Notes: generated by a model not told the origin, from the sequence alone. DNA of 64,000 bases from Rhabdophis nuchalis (GCA_039707465.1 CM077643.1:377077919-377141918); one strand, 5' to 3'. Numbered from the stretch's first letter, positions 21,061-32,369 are shown. A program made the numbers and translations.

Positions 21061-21620
21061 CGGACCTGCCTGCTGTTGGAGGCACCCCCGGATTGTCAAA
21101 AGTCAGCCTAATATTCAAGCTTGCCTCCCGCACGATATTCCAAGCGCTGTCAAATTTCCCAGCAGTGTCTGTGAAAATGAAAGCCCTCAAGCCACAGCAG
21201 GGTGGAAAACAATGGAGGAGGATTTGTGCTGAGCTAACAACCTCCGGGCTCTACAAAGAGTAAAGATACACAATGTGTAGGGCATGGAAAATACGTGATC
21301 TTCTTTCTCATGATTGCTCACCCAGCGCAAAGGCATTGCATAGGAAAAATGGCTTACAGTGAGTGGTCACAATGAATCAAACCTTTCTAGAAGCTGGTTC
21401 TTTCTTGAATAAGAAACTTGCAAAACGTTTAACCCAAGAGAGATGGAAAAAATGTAAAAGAAGAAAGAAGCAGCAGCAGCAGAGGAATGTCTCCTCTGCA
21501 TAATATAGCCCAAAGGTCTACATCCTGCCCCAAACCTGAATCCTCAGATGTCTAGCAGAAGAGCCAAGCATGTTCACAATATCACTCAACTTCTGGTTAT
21601 CATTGGGTGTGATGTTGCCA
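21061..21620. other. Unassigned sequence
   Basis: It trails off from the CpG block and contains an (AGC)n run near 21470-21482. No gene recognised. Confidence 0.4.
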
Positions 21621-21621
21621 G

Positions 21622-21720
21622 CACCTGCTTAGCCTCATCTCATCTTACAAAAGCTAAACTGGGCTGGACCTGGACATCTTTTGGATGGGGGAGCACCGGG
21701 AAAATCCAGAGATTCATACA
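21622..21720 (+). mobile_element. 5S rRNA-derived SINE fragment/pseudogene
   Basis: Degenerate 5S rRNA sequence: ctcatctcatctta (cognate of the cccgatctcgtctgat region), aaagctaaactgggctgg, then ttttggatgggggagcaccg. These match, in order, the 5S internal control region (A box, intermediate element, C box). Too diverged for a functional 5S gene. A second such fragment lies at 42583. Confidence 0.65.
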
Positions 21721-21815
21721 AGAGTGGCAAATGGGGGGGGGGGGGATATCCTGTAAGAAGACAGTGGCAAACTATTTTTCAGAAAATGGTAGGTCCTAGT
21801 CACCAACATTGACTC

Positions 21816-21953
21816 TTTTCTTCTTCTTCTTCTTCTTCTTCTTCTTCTTCTTCTTCTTCTTCTTCTTCTTCTTCTTCTTCTTCTTCTTCTTCTTCTTCTT
21901 CTTCTTCTTCTTCTTCTTCTTCTTCTTCTTCTTCTTCTTCTTCTTCTTCTTCA
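21816..21953. repeat. (TTC)n microsatellite, about 45 units
   Basis: Uninterrupted CTT/TTC triplets for nearly 140 bp. Confidence 0.98.
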
Positions 21954-21954
21954 T

Positions 21955-22530
21955 ACAATAATACAATAGCAGAGTTGGAAGGGACCTTGTAGGTCTTCTA
22001 GTCCAAACCCCCTTTATACCATTTCAGACAAATGGCTATCTAACATCTTCTTAAAGACTTCCAGGGTTGGGGCATTCACAACTTCTGGAGGCAAGCTGTT
22101 CCAGAGGTTAATTGTTCTAACTGTCAGGAAATTTCTCCTTAGTTCTAAGTTGCTTCTCTCCTTGATTAGTTTCCACCCATTGCTTCTTGTCCTGCCCCCA
22201 GGTGCCTTGGAGAATAGTTTGACTCCCTCTTCTTTGTGGCACCCTCTGAGATATCAGAACACAGCTATCATGTCTCCCCTGGTCCTTCTCTTCATCAAAC
22301 TAGACATACCCAGCTCCTGCAACCTGCATTCTTCATATGTTTTAGTCTCCAGTTCCCTAATCATCTTGGTTGCTCTTCTCTGCACTCTTTCCAGAGTCTC
22401 CACATCTTTTCTACATCGTGGCGACCAAAACTGTATGCAGTATTCCAAGTGTGGCCTTACCAAGGCACTATACAGTGGCATTAACACTTCACGTGATCTA
22501 GATTCTATCCCTCTGTTTATGCAGCCTAGA
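21955..22530 (-). mobile_element. CR1-type LINE, C-terminal part, between two microsatellites
   Basis: On the minus strand it encodes [20 protein letters not shown], the [11 protein letters not shown] motif and [13 protein letters not shown], continuing toward the C-terminus through frames with a few changes. The 3' end lies at 21955 beside the first TTC array and the 5' break at 22530 beside the second. Purine/pyrimidine triplet arrays on both sides make the local open frames look like poly-Glu or poly-Ser proteins. Confidence 0.88.
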
Positions 22531-22716
<186 letters not shown>

Positions 22717-23544
22717 TGGGGCAGGGACAGACAGTGGCAACAGCATGGCACTGAAAGAGTGGCAAAAGCATTGGCCTGGTTGACAATGGCAATGCCAAAG
22801 AAACCCTCTGTTCTCATCTAGACATTCCACAAACTCCCCCAGGCTGTGTTCATGTGATATACGTAGCCTGGTCACTTTATAGCCCATTTGCACAATACTG
22901 TAGATTCAAACATAAACTATTCAAACACTTTGAATCTGAACAATACATTTTCTTTCCCCCAACCAAGGCTGAACCCAGTTGTCTCTTTACCTGACCCACT
23001 TATGTGAACATAGTCATAGAAACTGCACTTTGCTGGTTCTGCAGCATCAGGCTGATAGATCCGTCTCCCAAAATAGCATAGATTCAGCAATACCTCAGCT
23101 CCATTATGCCTCTCGGAAAGCTCAGCATGAGCAAGTACAGCCACCCGTGGCAGGGGAATTTTTTTTCTAAGCCTACCCTCTTCAGAAAACAAAACTAGGA
23201 AGTGAAGAATGCTAGATACCAATTCTGGTTACAGAGTGGTGGTGGTGAATCTTTTATTTCCTCTAAAGTAGCATAAACTTACTTTCACAAGTACGTGGCC
23301 ATCTGTAAAATAAACCGAGGCATACCAAGTGAAAGAAACACCTATAGAAAGAAGTAGATAAATGTTAAGAGAAAGGCTGAACGATTTTAAAAGGATTAAA
23401 AATAGCAAACCCAACAAGAGGCGCCCGCCCACACAACAAAAGATCATTTTGCTCATACTGCCCCTGTGTGGCCATCCATTGCAGGATACAAACCGTTCTT
23501 CAGGAATTATGGCTATATCCAAGCTCGTATCAGAGTAGCCATGG
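22717..23544. other. Unassigned sequence
   Basis: No gene or named repeat recognised. Confidence 0.4.
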
Positions 23545-23625
23545 TGCTTAGACTTATATCTTCACAATGCTTTACAGCACTCTCTAAGTCAGTTGACAGA
23601 GGCAGCATATTGCCCCCCAACAATA
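23545..23625 (-). mobile_element. tRNA-derived SINE 3' part, antisense
   Basis: Contains tgcttagacttatat, cacaatgctttacagcactc and gcagcatattgcccccc, antisense to the SINE tail at 13760-13848. Confidence 0.65.
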
Positions 23626-23695
23626 AGCCATAGGACACACTTTTTTTCACTTGCTGCAGTTCTTGTAACTGTGTAAACATCTTTGCAAACATCTA

Positions 23696-24285
23696 GAAAC
23701 AACCTAGAATTGAGGAGAAATTTCCTATCAGTTACAACAATTAATCAGTCGAACAACTTGCCTTCAGAAGCTGTGAATGCTCCAAAACTGGAAATTTTAA
23801 AGAGGAGATTGGACAACCATTTGTCTGAAATAGCACAGGTAGTCCTCGATTTATGAACGCAATTGAGCCCAAAATTTCTGTTGCTAAGGGAGACATTTGT
23901 TAAGTGAGTTTTGCCCCATTTTATGACCTTTCTTGCCATAGTTGTTCAGTGAATCACTGCAGCTGATAAGTTAGTAACCTGGTTGTTAAGTGAATCTGGC
24001 TTCCCCATTGACTTTGCTTGTCAGAAGGTTGCAAAAGGGGATCACATGACCCTGGGAGACAGCAACGGTCATAAATATGAACCAGTTGCTGAATTTTGAT
24101 CATATGATCATGAGGCTGCTGCAAAAATCATAATTGTGAAAAACGGTCATAAGTCACTCTTCAGTGCAGTTGTAACTTTGAACGGTTACTAAAAGAACTG
24201 TTGTAATTCAAGGACTACCTGTATAGGGTTTCCTGCCTGAGCAGGGGTTGGACTAGAAGATCTCCAAGGTCCCGTCAAACTCTGT
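23696..24285 (+). mobile_element. CR1-type LINE 3' end, split by a mariner-type MITE
   Basis: The left piece (23696-23835) encodes degenerate [20 protein letters not shown] and the conserved C-terminal helix up to LSE. The right piece (24222-24285) is the tail tagggtttcctgcctgagca. Removing 23836-24221 restores the normal CR1 order. Confidence 0.85.
23836..24221. mobile_element. Mariner-type MITE (TIR CAGGTAGTCCT) inside CR1
   Basis: The left end caggtagtcctcgatttatg and right end attcaaggactacctg are inverted. The flanks are CA and TA where intact CR1 copies read TA, consistent with a TA target with one mutation. The body has cccaaaatttctgttgctaa and ggcttccccattgactttgc. Relatives at 26683, 45490, 54236 and 61535. 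Confidence 0.82.
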
Positions 24286-24314
24286 TTGGTTATTTGGATA
24301 CCTAAAGGGAAAAC

Positions 24315-24680
24315 TGTCAGAGTTTGCAGTAGAAATCTCATCCCGAAATCACACACAGATCACTGATTCAGCAGGATTCATTAACTTCTTTATTTACATA
24401 ATAACACATGAATAAATGTACAATACCAACAGCAGTTTCTTCCAACGTGGTAGAGAGGAGAGATTGTTTCGGTTCAGAGTTCAGAGCAGACAAGACCAGA
24501 TTAGTTTCTGTTTCCTTTTGCACATCACTCAGAGCTACATAGGTAAGCCATGCCCAGGCTCCGAGCCATCTGGCATGGCTCTCAGTCACCAAATAATTCC
24601 CTTTGGCCGACCCAGTTGCCGTGCCTATATATTGACTGACCTTGTTCCCATATCTCTGCCAATTCATGAATACTCTGACA
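24315..24680 (-). mobile_element. Solo LTR (family B), minus strand
   Basis: It begins TGTCAGAGT and ends ACTCTGACA, an extended terminal inverted pair. Flanking pentamers are AAAAC and AAATC (four of five match). On the minus strand it has a TATA-like aatatatagg and, near its 3' end, an AATAAA polyadenylation signal, which sets the orientation. No coding interior is adjacent. Confidence 0.7.
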
Positions 24681-24729
24681 AAATCCTGGGTTTACAAAAT
24701 TATTACTATTGCCCTCACATCACTTTGAT

Positions 24730-24905
24730 CATGAACTATTAAGTCAATGTTGACTCTTAGTGGCCACAAAGGTAGATTTTCCCTATGACAATCTGTGCCT
24801 AACCTGGTCTTTTAGGTCTTCCGATGGTATCCTCATTGCCAATGTATCTGAGTTCATCCAGTTTGCTACTGTTTATCTCTTTCTCTTTCCTTCCAGTGTT
24901 CAGAA
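24730..24905 (-). mobile_element. RTE/BovB-like LINE 3' fragment, degenerate
   Basis: On the minus strand it shows a SKLDELRYIGNEDTIGRPKR stretch and later cacagattgtcatag/ggccactaagagtcaac. This resembles the conserved C-terminus and tail of the RTE-like fragment at 12500. Weak assignment. Confidence 0.35.
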
Positions 24906-24917
24906 CAATATAGGTTT

Positions 24918-25076
24918 TAGAGGTGGGTTGCTCCCGGTTCGGCCCGGATCAGGCGAGCCAGTAGTGGTGGCGGCGGAAGGCTACACCCAACTGCCTGGAT
25001 GCTTCTGCGCATGCGCAGAAGTGTCATGTGCTCACGCGAGCAAAGTCGTAGTAAAAATAATGGAAACCCACCACTG
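24918..25076. mobile_element. hAT-like MITE (family D), TSD ATAGGTTT
   Basis: A perfect 8-bp duplication ATAGGTTT lies at 24910-24917 and 25077-25084. The ends are tagaggtgggttgc and gaaacccaccactg. The interior is CpG-rich (catgcgcagaag), a feature shared with the family member at 45520. Confidence 0.88.
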
Positions 25077-25084
25077 ATAGGTTT

Positions 25085-25424
25085 CTCAAAAAATCTATTC
25101 ACATTACATGTCCAAAATATAACAATTTCAGTTTGATCATTTGTGCTTTGAGAGAAAACCTTGAACTTATTTGCTCAGTCCATTTTGTGTATTAGTATTC
25201 TAAGGAGGCTTTTCAAAGAGTATTAAAGTATCAATACTCTTTCTATTCTGCTGGCTTAATGTAATGGCCTGGTTCATTCTTTGTAGGACAATTCTTCTGT
25301 ATCCACAGCCACAGCATCCAAGTTCAATCTCATTTAGTCCAATGTAGCATAAAGCCAATCATCATAAGGCAGTTCTTTGACCACAAACATTTTAAATCCA
25401 TTTCTAGCTGGTGTAATGGAGATC
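25085..25424. other. Unassigned sequence
   Basis: No gene or named repeat recognised. Confidence 0.4.
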
Positions 25425-25520
25425 ATGAATAGCAATAGCACTTGGACTTATATACCACTTCACAGTGCTTTACAGCCCTCTCCAAGTGGTTTACAGAGTC
25501 AGCATATTGCCCCCAATTGC
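25425..25520 (-). mobile_element. tRNA-derived SINE 3' part, antisense
   Basis: Contains atagcaatagcacttggact, ataccacttcacagtgc and agcatattgcccccaa, antisense to the SINE tail. Confidence 0.75.
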
Positions 25521-25613
25521 AGCAAGCTAACTTTGGGAGATGGAAACGGTTGTTGGGGATGTCTTCTTTAGGAGACAGAGAGTTGTGCAATGGATTTGCA
25601 GCAAAAGAAACAT

Positions 25614-26445
25614 TGTTGGAAGATACACTAATAGAGTCTCAGACACTGATAGTAAAAACAAGTAGCTTTACTTATGATGGAAAAATTAAACTACTTCTTC
25701 ACAAACAGTGATAGTAAGTCTTGAATCAAATATACAGTCCTTAACTCAAAAACAGTTAGCTTACGGTCACAATCCATGATTCTTCCTTGTTCTGCTGACT
25801 TAATCCAACACCACAGTATCTCCAGTTCAAAGTCAGCAAACTAACAGTGCTCCTGGCTTCCTATTATTGCTGAGTTAATTACAGCAGCCAATTACATTCA
25901 ACTGTAGCACTTAAAGTAACAGAGACTGTTAGGATAATTATCCTGATGTTGGGTTGACAATATATATAAGCCAGGATTCTTAAAGCGTATATGTAACTTT
26001 AAGGACTATGTGGAATCTGATTGGCTATGCTTCCCAGCTTAGTCATAAAAGGGCAGCTGGAAACACAGTTCATTCCCTTTTTGCTTTGCTTTGCTTCCTG
26101 ATTGCCACTGAGGAGGAGCTGAACCTGAAGATGAAAGAAGTATCATTGTTTTGACTGTAAGATAACTGTGTTTTGGTGAATGACTGTTTATTGTTAGAGG
26201 AGTTAGTATCACTGTTTGGAAGAAGTATTTTAGTTACTGCAAAAGTAAAGACTATTTATTTTTTCTACTATCAGTGTTTGATAGTTAACGTGTGCTTTCA
26301 GCAACGTATCACTTGCTGTCCGGTATATTACACTATTCCGCCTTTATTTTCCAACGGGGGTGTTTTTTTACCCTTAACAGAGACCATTTGTAATCATGGC
26401 TTATATATATATTGCCGACCCAACACTAGGATTATAGTCCTAATA
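25614..26445 (-). mobile_element. Older LTR (family A), minus strand, split by a younger LTR
   Basis: The pieces 25614-25926 and 26380-26445 together make one minus-strand LTR of the same family as 488-924. The right piece (gccgacccaacactag) is the complement of the 5' start of the inserted LTR's own sequence. The younger LTR at 25927-26379 breaks it, with the 5-bp duplication GAGAC. Confidence 0.7.
25927..26379 (+). mobile_element. Solo LTR (family A), TSD GAGAC, inside an LTR of the same family
   Basis: TGTTAGG at the start and TTAACA at the end, with perfect 5-bp duplications GAGAC at 25922-25926 and 26380-26384. A TATA-like tcataaaagg lies near 26045. Five-base duplications are usual for many LTR retrotransposons. 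No gag, pol or env frame is present. Confidence 0.8.
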
Positions 26446-26682
26446 ATGGTGTTGTATTCCAGGAGTGGGATACTCCATTCATAGAGGATCTTGAACTCAG
26501 TATGGCCCATGCTTTCATAGCAAAAGCCATCAGCGCATGCTTTGGAATTCCCATGGCATATGGAAGCATAGAATAGTCTCTCTCAGTCTGATCTCCAGAA
26601 GCTACAGAGTTGTAACGCAACTTTCATGAGAGCTAGCAAGTTGAAAGTTATAATATAAAAGTGAAAGTTATAATTTCACACA
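26446..26682. other. Unassigned sequence
   Basis: No gene or named repeat recognised. Confidence 0.4.
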
Positions 26683-26987
26683 CAGGTAGTCCTCAACCTA
26701 CAACCACAATTGAGCCCAACATTTCAGTTGTTTATCAAGTTAAATGAGTTTTTCCGGGTTTTCTTGCCACCATTGTTAAATGAATCACTGCATGATGACG
26801 TGACCCTGGGACACTGCAACTGTCATAAATGTGAGCCAGTTGCCAAGCAGCTGAAATTTGACCACATGACCATGGAGATGCTGCAATGGTCATAAATGTA
26901 AAAAAGGGTCATAAGTCATTTTTTCCCCAGTACCGTTGTAACTTTGAATGGTCGCTAAACAAACTGTTGCATGTAGAAGACTACCTG
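26683..26987. mobile_element. Mariner-type MITE (TIR CAGGTAGTCCT)
   Basis: The left end caggtagtcctcaacctac and right end gtagaagactacctg, followed by TA. The interior keeps caattgagcccaacatttc and tggtcataaatg as in the other copies. Confidence 0.82.
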
Positions 26988-27631
26988 TATTTGTGGATAA
27001 TAGCAGATTGAGAAGCCTTCTGATGACTATATTTTGACTGAAATTGATGGAAACTTTCTTACTGATGTCCAGAAAGTAGATTTAAATATAGCTTTCCAGG
27101 TAATTCCAGGAAGAATCTTTTAGTTTGCTTGCTTAGTCCACTTTTCTTCTAGGAGCTCAGAGAAATAGGTTGGAATTTCTTCTCTTCCCCCACCACCCCT
27201 CGCAATTTTGTGAGTTTAAATTGATGGACAATGGCTATGTTCATAAAACTCTTAGCTTACTGGTTAGCAAATAACTTCATGCATGTACAGCATGTTACAT
27301 TCTCCTTGTGGTTTAATGTGTTGCATAAATACAGCCAGTTTAGTTAGAATTATAATTTAGTGTATTGTATAAAAACAAGAACATAAGAATTTTTAAATCA
27401 AATTAGAAGTGTTGAATAAATGCAAACAACAAACTCCATATCTGACTGAGAATCTGAACCAACAACTTAACTGCTGCAATACTCACACTAATTTAAATCG
27501 GTTTTATCTAAAACAAACCCCAATAACATAACATGCGACGTGCATTATATAGTTCCATTGCATAAACAGCACATATACCTAATTGCAGCACAACATATAT
27601 AATTTGTGTCATTTACAGGTGATATTATGAC
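26988..27631. other. Unassigned AT-rich sequence
   Basis: No gene or named repeat recognised. Confidence 0.4.
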
Positions 27632-27970
27632 CTTATATGGATGTGGTGGCTCAGTGGCTAAGACGTTGAGCTTGTCGATCAGAAGGTCAGCAATTTAGCA
27701 GTTTGAATCCCTAGTGCTGCGTAGCGGATTGAGCTCCCATTACGTGTCCCAGCTTCTACCAACCTAGCAATTTTAAAGCACATAAAAATGCAAGTAGAAA
27801 AAATAGGGGCCACTTTGGTGGGAAGGTAACAGTGCTCCATTTAGTCATGCCGGCCACATGACCAGGGAGATGTCTTTGGACAGCGCTGGCTCTTCTGCTT
27901 AGAAACAGAGCACCACCCCCTAGAGTTGGGAACAACTAGCATGCATGTTGCAGGGGAACCTTTATCATGA
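27632..27970 (+). mobile_element. Sauria-type tRNA SINE
   Basis: A box region gtggctcagtggctaagacg, B box-like agtttgaatcc, body gagctcccattacgtgtccc, and BovB-like end caggggaacctttatc. Confidence 0.82.
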
Positions 27971-28078
27971 ACTTTGTGTCAGAAACGATGTAGGGCCTCC
28001 TGCTTGGGTGGCGTGCGGGTGGAGGTGGGGTTGGACTGATGATCTATAAGGTCCCTTCCAAGTCTGTTAATCTGTTAA
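27971..28078 (+). mobile_element. CR1-type LINE 3' tail
   Basis: tgtcagaaacgatgtagggc, then ggggttggactgatgatct and aaggtcccttccaa. Only the tail remains, directly after the SINE. Confidence 0.7.
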
Positions 28079-28544
28079 AATATTTTGGCACAAATCTACA
28101 CACTGAGGATGCTCATGCTTTTCTCATTTTGAAATACCCATATCATTGGTGGTATACAGAAAAACCCTATGGGGAACTTGCTTTCCTCCCCAGATTGTGA
28201 AAGCAGTAGGATCATAAATGTTCACCAGGGATTGGGATGGGCCATTTCTGCTCCAATTACTTGGAAAGATACCTGATCACCACTGCTTCCTGAGAGGAAA
28301 TATGGAATTTAGTAGTTGACGGTGACTATACGTATAGAAAGTCAATGCTATCAGCTACATGACCCTAAGATTGTCAGGCTCCAAAAACCAAGAAAGACAC
28401 ACCACGATTCTTCCAAGCAGATTCTGTTATTGTTCTATTGTCAGTAGACAGAATCTTGCCAAACAAACAGCATCCAACACCTTCATAAGACATATACTCT
28501 GGGAACTATTTTGGAAAGAGTTGTCTTTATCCTCTTTCTCTCAC
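28079..28544. other. Unassigned sequence
   Basis: No gene or named repeat recognised. Confidence 0.4.
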
Positions 28545-28715
28545 ACAGGGGATACGGTGGTGCAGAGGTTTAATGATGCTGGATGTGCTGAGCAATTGCC
28601 AGCACTTGGATGGTTTGAGTCCAGCTCTGCAGGACAGGGTGAGCTCCCTTCTCTTGTCCCTAACTCCTGCCCACACAGCAGTTTGAAAGCATTGTTTGTG
28701 AGTAGATAGATACCA
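28545..28715 (+). mobile_element. Sauria-type tRNA SINE, 5' part
   Basis: Head gggatacggtggtgcagagg, B box-like gatggtttgagtcc, body gtgagctcccttctcttgtc and cacagcagtttgaaagc. The BovB-like tail is missing. Confidence 0.6.
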
Positions 28716-29187
28716 TCATTTTGAAATTGCTTGCTGTGTTCTATGTGGGGAGTTGGCATTGGCACTGGATCTGCCCCGATGTGATTGGCAGAGAGGAATG
28801 TTGGAGGAAAATCCTGGATGAACTGACTTGGTCTGAGAAGCTGCTGGCCAGCCGGTGTGAAGCTAGTTCGCCCTCTTGTGGTGCATCAGTGCAACAACCG
28901 GACTAGTGACTGTGGGCTGCCAGGACCTCCTCAGAATCTGGACCATCACAAAAGATGGAGCCTGAGGTTCAGTATTGTTCAGGTAGGATTTTTATATTGT
29001 AAGGATTTCATTTGGATTGAGACAAATATTTTGTTAAGTTATTCAAGGAGCACATCACATTATTTGATCAGATTTTGACTGAAGACTCCCCTGCTCCCCT
29101 GCAGAGTACACTGGTTTATAAAACTGAGGTTTCGTTTGGCATTTCTTTCTCCCTCCCTCCCTCCCCCCTCTCTCTTTAAATGAATGT
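28716..29187. other. Unassigned sequence
   Basis: No gene or named repeat recognised, apart from a CCCT run near 29150-29175. Confidence 0.4.
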
Positions 29188-29578
29188 CAGGGGTGAAATC
29201 CTCCTGATCGTCCCTGGTTCTGTGAAGGGGTCGCTGACTCAGCTGTGAGCTGCACAATCGTGGGAAGCTCCACCCCCACCGGGCTTTTTAAAGCTTTTCC
29301 CCCCTGCCAGTTTGGGGAAATAGGCAGGAAAGAAAATGCTTTAAAAATGGGAAAAGAGCTTCCACAATCGCTTAGATCAGCTGTGAGCCACGTGTTTGTC
29401 AGAAGCTTTTTTTCACCTTTTAAAACATTTTTTTTCTTGCCTATTTGCCCAAACCTGCAGGAAAAATATGCTTTAAAAAGTGAAAAAAAGTTGGCTATGC
29501 CCACCCAGTCACATGACCCCCCCACCACCAAGCCACACCCACAGAACCGGTGGGCAAAAAAGTTAGATTCCACCACTG
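29188..29578. mobile_element. hAT-like MITE (family D-related)
   Basis: The ends caggggtgaaatcc and ggtgggcaaaaaagttagat-ccaccactg resemble family D (the ggtgggtt...aacccacc group). The interior is internally inverted, with gctttttaaagctttt and taaaaagtg blocks. Flanking octamers do not match convincingly, so boundaries are approximate. Confidence 0.5.
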
Positions 29579-29947
29579 ATGTGGGAGGTTTTTTGAGCTG
29601 TGTGTGTTAGGCTTAGAGGCAAGAATAAAATAACATATTGGTGAGAACTATATGAATGATGGATCCATTTATTCAGGTGGGTAATAAAATATGAACTGTC
29701 ATTTACAGTCTCAGAGGAAAGTAATATTGAAGTATCAAGTAATTCAACATTAAAAGAATTATTTAAGAATTTGCCTTTAGGCATCTTCTGACATAAAGTG
29801 TAGGCAGAATAAGAAGTATTTATTGGGAAAAAAGTTTTTAATTAGTTATATGAACACATTTTCTTTGCTATGGAACTCTAAAAACAAAACCTGGTAAGTT
29901 GGCTGTGGCGAGTGTCAGTAGATTTCCCAAGGTGGATGGTGCTAGGT
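29579..29947. other. Unassigned sequence
   Basis: No gene or named repeat recognised. 29940-29947 (TGCTAGGT) is the left target duplication of the next MITE. Confidence 0.4.
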
Positions 29948-30342
29948 CAGGGGTCCCCAACCTTTTTTGCACCAGGGACCGGTTTCATTTAAAAAAAAAA
30001 TTCTGCGGACCGGCTGGCGTAGAGGAGGAGCAGGCGGGGGGGGGGAACAGGCCGCGCATGCGCACACAGGGGGAAGGGGGAACAGGCAGCGCATGCGCAC
30101 ATGGGGGGAGTTGGCTCACTCGGCCCTCTAGGGCCTCCAACGGCCGTGCATGCGCATGCGCACGTGGGGGGAGTCGGCTCACTTGGCCCTCTAGGGCCTC
30201 CAACGGTGCCTGCGCTCTCCCGCATCCGGCACGCGCTCTGTCCTGGGGTCTGCTCCCTCCTCCTCCTCTCCGGCCCTGCGGCCCGGTTCCTATCAAGCCA
30301 TGGACCGGCACCGGTCCGCGGCCCGGGGGTTGGGGACCCCTG
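29948..30342. mobile_element. hAT-like MITE (family E, TIR CAGGGGTCCCCAACC), GC-rich core
   Basis: The left end caggggtccccaacctttt and right end gggttggggacccctg are inverted. Octamers TGCTAGGT (29940-29947) and TGCTAGGG (30343-30350) match at seven of eight. The core holds two units of a 63-bp tandem repeat (from 30091 and 30154) built on gcatgcgcac and ctctagggcctccaacgg. Long open frames arise only from the GC content. Confidence 0.88.
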
Positions 30343-30373
30343 TGCTAGGGGACTTCAACATGTCATCCTTAGG

Positions 30374-30528
30374 GACAGTGGTGAAGGATACTGCAAAATC
30401 TCCATTCCCTCCCCACTCTGGGGCCAGCCAGAGATGGTATTTTCTGGTTCTCTGAACTACTCAAAATTTCTGCTACCGGTTCTCCAGAACCTGTCAGAAC
30501 CTGCTGAATTTCACCCCACCTTAGGGGT
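30374..30528. mobile_element. hAT-like MITE fragment (family D-related)
   Basis: Contains tctgctaccggttctcc, agaacctgctgaatttcacc and a gggagggaatgg-complement block that recurs at 34635-34800 in the other orientation. Target duplication not identified. Confidence 0.5.
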
Positions 30529-31012
30529 GGCATCTGAGGTGACTTGCTAACCATGAATTTATCCAGGATTATCAAGGCTCCAATACATGCTTGATTTGGA
30601 TCAGGGTAGGTATGGTATGATCAGAGATCCACTGATAGATAGATCATTCTCTAATTGCTTTAAGGTTGACTTGTGCCATCAATCTATGGAGAACAGGAGG
30701 GATCTGATTTGTCTGCCTATTGGTCACATGATTTCAAGAAGGCCCTCAGGGAGTTTCTGAGGGTATGCTTGGATTTAGGTGCCTGGTGAAATGTGGGGGA
30801 CAGATGTAGCTTTGAATGGGATTGGGCCTGACTGATATCTCCCTGATCATTGATGTAGGGGAGTTCCTGAGTTTACTGAGGCGCTCTAGGAAATGGAGTG
30901 GCATAGAACATTCCTAGGGTGTTGCTGATGGAAAACAAGCATGGATAACAGCTCATATCTGACACTATTCCATTACACTAAGAGTGGCAAAATGTCAATA
31001 TTTCTCCACTCT
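30529..31012. other. Unassigned sequence
   Basis: No gene or named repeat recognised. Confidence 0.4.
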
Positions 31013-31580
31013 TGTTGTGCTGACCAGTGGAGCTAGCAGTAGATTTGGGCAGTGAGGAGGTTGGGGAGGAACATGGGCCAGCCCAGGAGTCTGGGAAAGG
31101 CTCTGATGAGGGCTCTGTGTCAGAAGCAGAGAGGGGACCAGAGCCGTATGCCAGTTATCAGCTGCCTTTAGAGTCAGACATCAGTGAGGCAGATTAAAAG
31201 CTGGAGCCTGTTCCCAGTGTGTGCATGTGCAGAGTTGCTAGATGAAGGGAACAGCTAAAGAACAGGGGTCGACTTGGGAGTAAGGCCACAGGTGGACGAT
31301 GAATGGCTCCTCCCAAAGGAAATAAAAAAGGAACGAATGGGGAGGGGAGTTTGCAGGAGACAATTAGTTCACTTAATTGGTTTGTGACTCTCCGAGACTC
31401 CTGGCCAAGTTTTGCAGATATCGGCCTGTCAGCTCCCTAAGCCAGATAAGGTCTGTGACTGTAAATCCTCCCTTGAAAGACTTTGCTGAATATGAATGAG
31501 CAAAATTCACAGTCAATAAAAGGGTTTTTTGTCAGGACAAAGAGTTTGCTTCATGCTCTTGGGAAGCCTGGATCAGAACA
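31013..31580 (+). mobile_element. Solo LTR (family C), TSD ACTCT, with acidic frame in U3
   Basis: It starts TGTTGTG and ends CAGAACA, with perfect 5-bp duplications ACTCT at 31008-31012 and 31581-31585. A TATA-like gattaaaag lies near 31193 and AATAAA near 31516, so transcription is on the plus strand. From 31024 to the TAA at 31195 there is an open frame rich in Ser, Glu and Asp (for example GSEEVGEEHG). It ends at the putative core promoter. The related LTR at 47107 has a comparable acidic frame in the same place. Confidence 0.8.
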
Positions 31581-31585
31581 ACTCT

Positions 31586-32369
31586 GTGTTTGGGATCTAG
31601 ACTCTTATTGGAGAATGGTGAGGTAGATAATCACTGTGTTGAATTTTCCAGACAATTGGAGGTTAAAATCATTGAGGTCAGCTCAGAACTAGATACCAAA
31701 CGGACAACTTTTGCAGATGTGACTGAATCTGTCTCTATGGTTGCCTGATATCTAAGATGGCAACTCTCAAGGAAATAATCATAGTTCTGTCTTGTACGTA
31801 TGTGGCTATAGGCTATATTTCCTGTACAGTATGTGGAAGTTGTTGCTTTTAAAATAAAATAGTCCCACAATCTGTCCCTAAATGAAAAGGCAGAAATGGG
31901 GAAGAGGGGAGCAATATTAGCCAGAACCCCTTTTGTAATCTTTCTGCTTCCTTTGTAGATAGAAGAGGAGACAGAAAACCTTTCCTCTCTTTCTCATAAC
32001 CACAGAGCAAAACATTTGCCCCAGTTATGTATTTTTTCCTGTTGTGGTCTACCTAAGGTTACCTTCTGCCCCAGCCCAAGAGAAAGACACATTTAAGTGA
32101 TACGTGTTAAAGTCATAGTTTCCCCTTTATTCTGAAGCTGTTACTCTCGAAGAGAAGTCCACTGACTATAGTGATGGTAACAGAAGTGACAGAGAAAGGA
32201 TTTTGCTGTTGTTCAATTGGTCATTTCCAATTCACTGGGCCCTGATGGATGTAATTCCACCAGGCTTGATCAATGATTATATTTAGCCACCTTTTCTCCT
32301 CTTGGTCTTTTTAAAACACACTTAACCCTCCCCCCCGCCCACCACCAAAAAAACCACATTACGGCCTCA
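31586..32369. other. Unassigned sequence
   Basis: No gene or named repeat recognised. Confidence 0.4.

Noticed and set aside
29899..30550. Overlapping 149-codon frames with Pro/Ala/Arg-rich sequence
   Set aside because: They lie within the GC-rich core of the family E MITE and repeat with its 63-bp unit.
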